From assembly GCF_009720865.1 (NCBI RefSeq), contig NZ_WNLA01000012.1:1-64000 (forward strand): a stretch of DNA of 64,000 nt, read 5' to 3'. Numbering within the stretch: the first letter of the stretch is position 1; every line of letters begins with the position of its first letter. Source of the DNA: Pseudoduganella ginsengisoli. Its GTDB lineage: Bacteria > Pseudomonadota > Gammaproteobacteria > Burkholderiales > Burkholderiaceae_D. Under the pieces are notes generated by a model. It was not told the DNA's origin, did not search any database, and saw only the letters and a list, made by a program, of their open reading frames with translations. This document shows, in pieces, positions 59,963-64,000 of this stretch. Position numbers and translations under genes: made by a program.

Positions 59963-61155
59963 GGACGTTCCGCCGCGTAAGGAGGCAGTGCAAAGCCAAC
60001 CGTGGCGCCGCCGCCGGCGTTATTACCGGCCCAGATCGTGCCGCTGTGCGCCTGCACGATGGCTGACGCGATGGACAACCCCAGCCCCATGCCATGCGGC
60101 TTGGTGGTGAAAAACGATTCAAACACGCGTTCATGCCCTTCCGGAAAACCACACCCCTGGTCTGACACCAGCACTTCGGCGCGGCCATCGCCGCGCCGCT
60201 GCGCCGACAGGCACACGCCACGCACGCCGTCGGCCACCTGCGCCATGGCGTCAAACGCATTGAGGACCAGGTTGATCAATACTTGCTGCAACTGGATGGG
60301 ATCGGCCGCCACGGTCAGCGCGTCCGGACCCAGTTGCATTTCCAACACAACACGGCGCATGCGCGCCTCGCCGGACAGCAAGGTGTGCACCTGGCGCACC
60401 AGTTCATTGAGGTCCAGCTTTTGCGCGACGGGATCGGATTTTTTCAGCAATTCCCGCATGCGCTGGATCAGGTCGCTGGCGCGGCGGTCATCGCGCTGGA
60501 TATCCGACAGGATTTCCGCCACATCGTCCAGCGCGGGGGGATTTTTTTTCAGGAACAGTTCCGCGGCTTCCGCATTGCTCATGATGGCGGCCAGCGGCTG
60601 GTTCAATTCATGCATCAGCGCCGCGCAATACACAGTGGCGCTGGCGTTGCGGTTCAAATGGGCGATTTCCGCCAGGCGCTGGCGCGATTCTTTTTGCAGG
60701 CGGTCATTGTGCGCCGCCAGTTGCTGTTGCAGGCGGCGGATTTTCAAATGCGACTGGACGCGCGCATTGACTTCTTCAAACTGGAACGGTTTGGAAATGA
60801 AGTCAACACCGCCAACCTGGAAGCCGCGCAGCTTGTCATCCGTATCGCTGTGGGCGGACAGGAAAATCACGGGCACTTCATCGAGGCCCGGCATGCGTTT
60901 CAGACGGCTGCACACTTCATACCCATCGATGCCGGGCATGCGCACGTCGAGCAAGACCAGTTCCGGCGCCTGCGCCTGGGCGCTCCATAGCGCCAGTTCG
61001 CCATTCGGCGCTTCGCGCACGCGGTAACCGGCGTCCGTCAACAGGCGCGACAGCAGCTGCAGCGACGCCGGCGTGTCTTCCACCACCAGAATATCGCCAC
61101 GCACCGGTTCCGCCTGCGCGCCCGGCGTCCCCCCTGCCTGCCCCAACTGGTCCAT
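59959..61155 (-). CDS. receiver-histidine kinase paired with the FixJ-type regulator
   Basis: 398 residues from ATG 61155 (GAGGGAGGCGC). REC at 20-138 (LVLLDVRMPGIDGYEVCSRL), coiled linker (LAAHNDRLQKESRQRLAEIA), H-box CAALMHELNQPLAAIMSNAE, HATPase with QVLINLVLNAFDAMAQVADG, VSDQGCGFPEGHERVFESFF and GMGLGLSIASAIVQAHSG. Soluble, FixL/NtrB-like kinase core. It forms a two-gene unit with the LuxR regulator by ATGA overlap. Confidence 0.94.
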   Translation of the reverse strand: MDQLGQAGGTPGAQAEPVRGDILVVEDTPASLQLLSRLLTDAGYRVREAPNGELALWSAQAQAPELVLLDVRMPGIDGYEVCSRLKRMPGLDEVPVIFLSAHSDTDDKLRGFQVGGVDFISKPFQFEEVNARVQSHLKIRRLQQQLAAHNDRLQKESRQRLAEIAHLNRNASATVYCAALMHELNQPLAAIMSNAEAAELFLKKNPPALDDVAEILSDIQRDDRRASDLIQRMRELLKKSDPVAQKLDLNELVRQVHTLLSGEARMRRVVLEMQLGPDALTVAADPIQLQQVLINLVLNAFDAMAQVADGVRGVCLSAQRRGDGRAEVLVSDQGCGFPEGHERVFESFFTTKPHGMGLGLSIASAIVQAHSGTIWAGNNAGGGATVGFALPPYAAERP

Positions 61156-61283
61156 GCGCCTCCCTCAACGATGCGGACCAGTATAGGGTATGCCGGCATG
61201 GCCACGCCATGGCGCATGGGCCGGCATGGCAAGGGCGTTGCAGAGTGACAACATTCGCCAGCCCGCGCTACGGAAGCGGTCAA

Positions 61284-61847
61284 TCAATCTTTCCGCGCCT
61301 CCGGGGAATCGCCGCCGCCCGGCTGAATCGCCCGGATCACTTTGCAAGGGCTGCCGGCCGCCAGGCTGTTGGGGGGAACGTCGCGGGTCACAACGCTGCC
61401 AGCGCCAATCGTGCAATTGTCGCCGATGGTGACGCCGCCCATCACGGTGACATTGGCGCCAATCCACACGCTGTTGCCAATCGTAATCGGCTTTTCAACA
61501 AACACGCCCGCGTTACGTTGTACTGGGTCGAGCGGATGGCCTGCAGCGGAAATCACCGTGTTGGGGCCGATCAACACGTTGTCGCCGATGGTCACGGGCG
61601 CGCAATCGAGGATCACGACATTGTGGTTGGCAAAACAGTGGCGTCCGATCGTGATATTGGTACCGACGTCACAGAAAAACGGCGCTTCGAAATGCGCATC
61701 AGTGGGCTTGCCCAGCAATTGTTCCAGGATACGCAAGCGCGCATCGGGATCGTCTTCCCGGTTGAATGCCGCGCACAATTGCTTCACACGGCGCCGCTTC
61801 AGGTTGGGCCAGCCGGCCGGCCCTTGTTTGGTTTCGCTGTCCTGCAT
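61284..61847 (-). CDS. sugar O-acetyltransferase with left-handed beta-helix (maltose acetyltransferase type)
   Basis: 187 residues from ATG 61847 (GGGGGA 7 bases upstream; an alternative ATG at 61862 overlaps the SulP stop). N-terminal helix region with LCAAFNREDDPDARLRILEQ, then hexapeptide repeats (ITIGRHCFANHNVVILDCAP, VTIGDNVLIGPNTVISAAGH, ITIGNSVWIGANVTVMGGVT) and PPNSLAAGSPCKVIRAI. Acetyl-CoA dependent; acceptor sugar unknown. The catalytic His is in SAAGHPLDP. Probably cotranscribed with the SulP gene. Confidence 0.9.
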   Translation of the reverse strand: MQDSETKQGPAGWPNLKRRRVKQLCAAFNREDDPDARLRILEQLLGKPTDAHFEAPFFCDVGTNITIGRHCFANHNVVILDCAPVTIGDNVLIGPNTVISAAGHPLDPVQRNAGVFVEKPITIGNSVWIGANVTVMGGVTIGDNCTIGAGSVVTRDVPPNSLAAGSPCKVIRAIQPGGGDSPEARKD

Positions 61848-61861
61848 GCCTTCTTCCCCCA

Positions 61862-63523
61862 TCAGATATATTCCGCATATTCGCCGTCCCTGCCCTTGTG
61901 CAGCTTTTGCGCGGCCATGGCCGTGGACAAGAAAATCGGCCCGGCCAGCTGCGCCGGCAAGTCGCTTTCGCGCAAGCGGTCCAGCACCGGGCCTTTGACT
62001 TCGGCCAGGTGCAGCGCAATGCCGCGCCGCTTCAGGCTGGCATTCCATTCGCCCAGCGCAAACAGCGCGGACGTGTCGATGGAACTGACCGCTGTCATGA
62101 CCAGCACCAGATGCTGCGCCGTCGGATGGCTGCGCACTTCCTCTTCAATGCGCTCGCCCACCGCTTCCACATTGCCGAAGAACAGATTTGCATCGACCCG
62201 CAGCAACAGCACGTCCGGCTGCGTTTCGGCCGGATAGCGGTCGATATTGCGGAAGTGTTCCGTGCCGGCGATCCGTCCCAGCACGGCGATATGGGGACGG
62301 CTGGCGCGCCAGATCAGCGTGCCCATCGACAGCAGCACGCCCACCACCACGCCTGCCTCCACACCCAGCACCAGCACGCCGCCGCACGTGACGATCCACG
62401 CGGCCGCGTCGCCGCGGTCATAGCGCCACGCGGTTTTCAGCGTACCGAGTTCCAGCATGCCCAGCACGGCCACGATAATGGTGGCAGCCAGCACGGGCAG
62501 CGGCAGCAAGGCCAGCCAGCCCGTGGGCGCCACCAGCGCACCGGCCAGCAGCACGGCCGTGATGATGGACGCCAACGGCGTTTGCGCGCCCGCCGCGAAA
62601 TTCACGGCGGAACGCGACAGGCTGCCCGTGACAGGGAAGCCGCCCGACATCATCGCTGCCACATTGGCCGCGCCCAGGCCGATCAATTCATGGTTGCTGA
62701 CCAGCTTTTCATTGCGCTTTTGCGCCAGCGCCTGTGCAGCCGACATGCTCATCAGGAAGATCACGAAGCCGATCAGCAAACCAGGCTGCAGCAGTGCACG
62801 CCAGTGCGCATGCGACAGCGCCAGATTCAGTTGCGGCAAGCCGGACGGCACGTCGCCCGCCAGTTTGACGCCCTGTTCCTGCAACTGCAGCAGCGACGCC
62901 AGCGCCAGCCCGCCCAGCACGACCAGCATGGGCGCCAGCTTGGCGGCAACCCCCGCCGCGTGGGCCGGCATGCCGCAGCGCTGCAGCAACGGCTCCAGGT
63001 AGCGGCGCGCGGCAAACAGCGCGATGACGGCGCCAATGCCCAGCATGGCGCTCGGCGCATGCCAGTGCGGAAATGAAGCGCCCAGCAGCGGCTTGACCTG
63101 GCCCGCTGCAATGGCCAGCGCGCAGCCGACTGTAAAGCCGCTCATCACGGGGCGGGAAAAGAAATTCGCGAGGAAACCCAGGCGCAGCAGGCCGCACACC
63201 AGCAGCACGATGCCGCACACCAGCGCCAGCTGTGCCGCCAGCACCGAGTACAGGCCGGAACCGCCGGGGGCCAGCGGCGCCAGCACGGCGCCCGTCATCA
63301 GCGACACGATGGCCATCGGCCCCACCGATTGCGTCATCGATGAACCAAACAGCGCATAGACAATCGGTGGCAGGATACTGGCGTAAATACCGGCGACCGG
63401 CGGCAAGCCGGCCACCAGCGCATACGCCATGCCTTGGGGGATTAACATCATGGCGACAACGATGCCGGCGCCGATATCGCCAGCCAGCATGGCGCGCCGA
63501 TAGTGCTTCAGCCAGTGCAGCAT
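61862..63523 (-). CDS. SulP-family anion transporter with STAS domain
   Basis: 553 residues. About 12 helices at 15-420: IVVAMMLIPQGMAYALVAGL, PPVAGIYASILPPIVYALFG and SGGFPVTGSLSRSAVNFAAG are standard SulP signatures. The cytoplasmic STAS domain at 435-540 has VLLLRVDANLFFGNVEAVGE and LVLVMTAVSSIDTSALFALG. Transports sulfate, bicarbonate or dicarboxylates; the substrate is not clear from sequence. A TetR gene is just upstream on the same strand. Confidence 0.93.
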   Translation of the reverse strand: MLHWLKHYRRAMLAGDIGAGIVVAMMLIPQGMAYALVAGLPPVAGIYASILPPIVYALFGSSMTQSVGPMAIVSLMTGAVLAPLAPGGSGLYSVLAAQLALVCGIVLLVCGLLRLGFLANFFSRPVMSGFTVGCALAIAAGQVKPLLGASFPHWHAPSAMLGIGAVIALFAARRYLEPLLQRCGMPAHAAGVAAKLAPMLVVLGGLALASLLQLQEQGVKLAGDVPSGLPQLNLALSHAHWRALLQPGLLIGFVIFLMSMSAAQALAQKRNEKLVSNHELIGLGAANVAAMMSGGFPVTGSLSRSAVNFAAGAQTPLASIITAVLLAGALVAPTGWLALLPLPVLAATIIVAVLGMLELGTLKTAWRYDRGDAAAWIVTCGGVLVLGVEAGVVVGVLLSMGTLIWRASRPHIAVLGRIAGTEHFRNIDRYPAETQPDVLLLRVDANLFFGNVEAVGERIEEEVRSHPTAQHLVLVMTAVSSIDTSALFALGEWNASLKRRGIALHLAEVKGPVLDRLRESDLPAQLAGPIFLSTAMAAQKLHKGRDGEYAEYI

Positions 63524-63585
63524 AGTTCAAGCTCAAAAGCCGAAGCCTAACACGCCTTGCCGCACAGCTACAATGTACTAGGCCG

Positions 63586-64000
63586 CTAGCGGTGCAGCGT
63601 GGTGCGCACCGCGTCCAGCACTTCATTGGCTTGCGCCGCATCGGCAAACAGGCGCGCCAGCACGATTGCGCCCACCATCGCGGCATAATCGGCAATGGCC
63701 TGGCGGCGCTTTTCCTTGTCATTGGCGCCCTGCTCCAGCGGCGCAAGGATGGCCAGCTGTTCGCGCACACCCTGCGCCAGCGCATCGCGCGCAGCCGGGC
63801 CGCAGCGCGACACGTCCGCTGCCAGCGCCGTCACGGCGCAGCCCGCGCCCGGATTGTCGCAATGGCGCGGCGTCAGGTACGCATCAATAATTGCCTGGCG
63901 CGCAGCGTCCGGCGCATTGGCCACGCGCTGGCGCCACTTTTCCACCGACTGTTCCAGCGCCTTGGCGCAGGCTTCCGCCAATAAATCTTCCTTGGAACTG
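63586..64000 (-). CDS. TetR-family regulator, N-terminus beyond the right edge
   Basis: About 138 codons of the C-terminal part are present, open to the edge. It begins SSKEDLLAEACAKALEQSVE, the end of the TetR HTH (F.sKe.L). The ligand domain follows: AAPQ-like YLTPRHCDNPGAGCAVTALA, DVSRCGPAARDALAQGVREQ and IVLARLFADAAQANEVLDAV, as in the TetR_C_16/LmrA-YxaF-like group. The DNA-binding helix itself is off the window. It precedes the SulP gene by 62 bases on the same strand. Confidence 0.85.
   Translation of the reverse strand, partial: SSKEDLLAEACAKALEQSVEKWRQRVANAPDAARQAIIDAYLTPRHCDNPGAGCAVTALAADVSRCGPAARDALAQGVREQLAILAPLEQGANDKEKRRQAIADYAAMVGAIVLARLFADAAQANEVLDAVRTTLHR

Noticed and set aside
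61766..63076. 436-codon plus-strand frame over the SulP gene
   Set aside because: Gln/His/Arg-rich shadow; the SulP protein is unmistakable.
1..64000. CRISPR arrays, tRNA or rRNA genes, intact insertion sequences, phage genes
   Set aside because: No regularly spaced repeats, cloverleaf structure, terminal inverted repeats with a transposase, or phage proteins were found.

Overview
The window is GC-rich DNA, densely packed with genes on both strands. It looks chromosomal and comes from a Burkholderiales bacterium, most likely of the Oxalobacteraceae (Janthinobacterium/Massilia/Duganella type). This is an inference from the protein families: a short betaproteobacterial H-NS, a complete ureDABCEFG-ureJ operon, a short TrpS, a three-gene LysR/azoR/pirin block, and many two-component and c-di-GMP proteins. 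I see no rRNA, tRNA, CRISPR array, prophage or intact insertion sequence.

Layout. 0-10 kb: a membrane-anchored protein cut by the left edge and carrying an exact in-frame duplication, two paralogous secreted proteins rich in Trp/Tyr/Gly with calcium-type Asp repeats, an RNase HI-like protein, an orphan CheW, an HD hydrolase, a TetA-like exporter with a duplicated 3' end, a periplasmic binding protein and a CocE-type hydrolase. 10-20 kb: trpS, a broken alpha/beta hydrolase, an erythromycin-esterase-like protein, a DMT exporter, PaiB-like and Lon-N proteins, H-NS, and a Fur-boxed FecA-like receptor with a PepSY reductase-like partner. 20-30 kb: an aldo/keto reductase, a three-gene operon (four-repeat coiled coil, tandem-GAF adenylate cyclase, LysR), psd, dsbA, small unknown genes, then LysR/azoR/pirin. 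30-39 kb: an acyltransferase, an M14 peptidase, a Gdx/SugE exporter behind a guanidine-II type riboswitch, a secreted DUF4214 metalloprotease, ArsR/old yellow enzyme and an MBL hydrolase. 39.6-45.5 kb: the urease operon, with a near-consensus sigma-54 promoter and two NtrC-like sites. 45.5-51.5 kb: a CPA1 antiporter, a DISM-GGDEF cyclase and a more AT-rich patch of small exported proteins and gene debris. 51.6-61.2 kb: a DUF885 protein and five signalling genes, three of which begin with closely related receiver domains. 61.2-64 kb: a hexapeptide acetyltransferase, a SulP transporter and a TetR regulator cut by the right edge.

How the parts fit. Several groups look like working units: nitrogen-controlled urease with its own nickel permease; iron-controlled TonB receptor plus PepSY protein; guanidine sensing plus export; quinone/flavin stress (LysR-azoR-pirin and ArsR-OYE); and a phosphorelay in which soluble receiver-kinases, a LuxR regulator and a receiver-GGDEF-EAL protein probably share signals. 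The least explained unit is the cyclase operon, where a protein built from four exact 36-residue coiled-coil repeats is encoded directly before an adenylate cyclase. Product names are from reading the translated sequence by eye; no database search was run.
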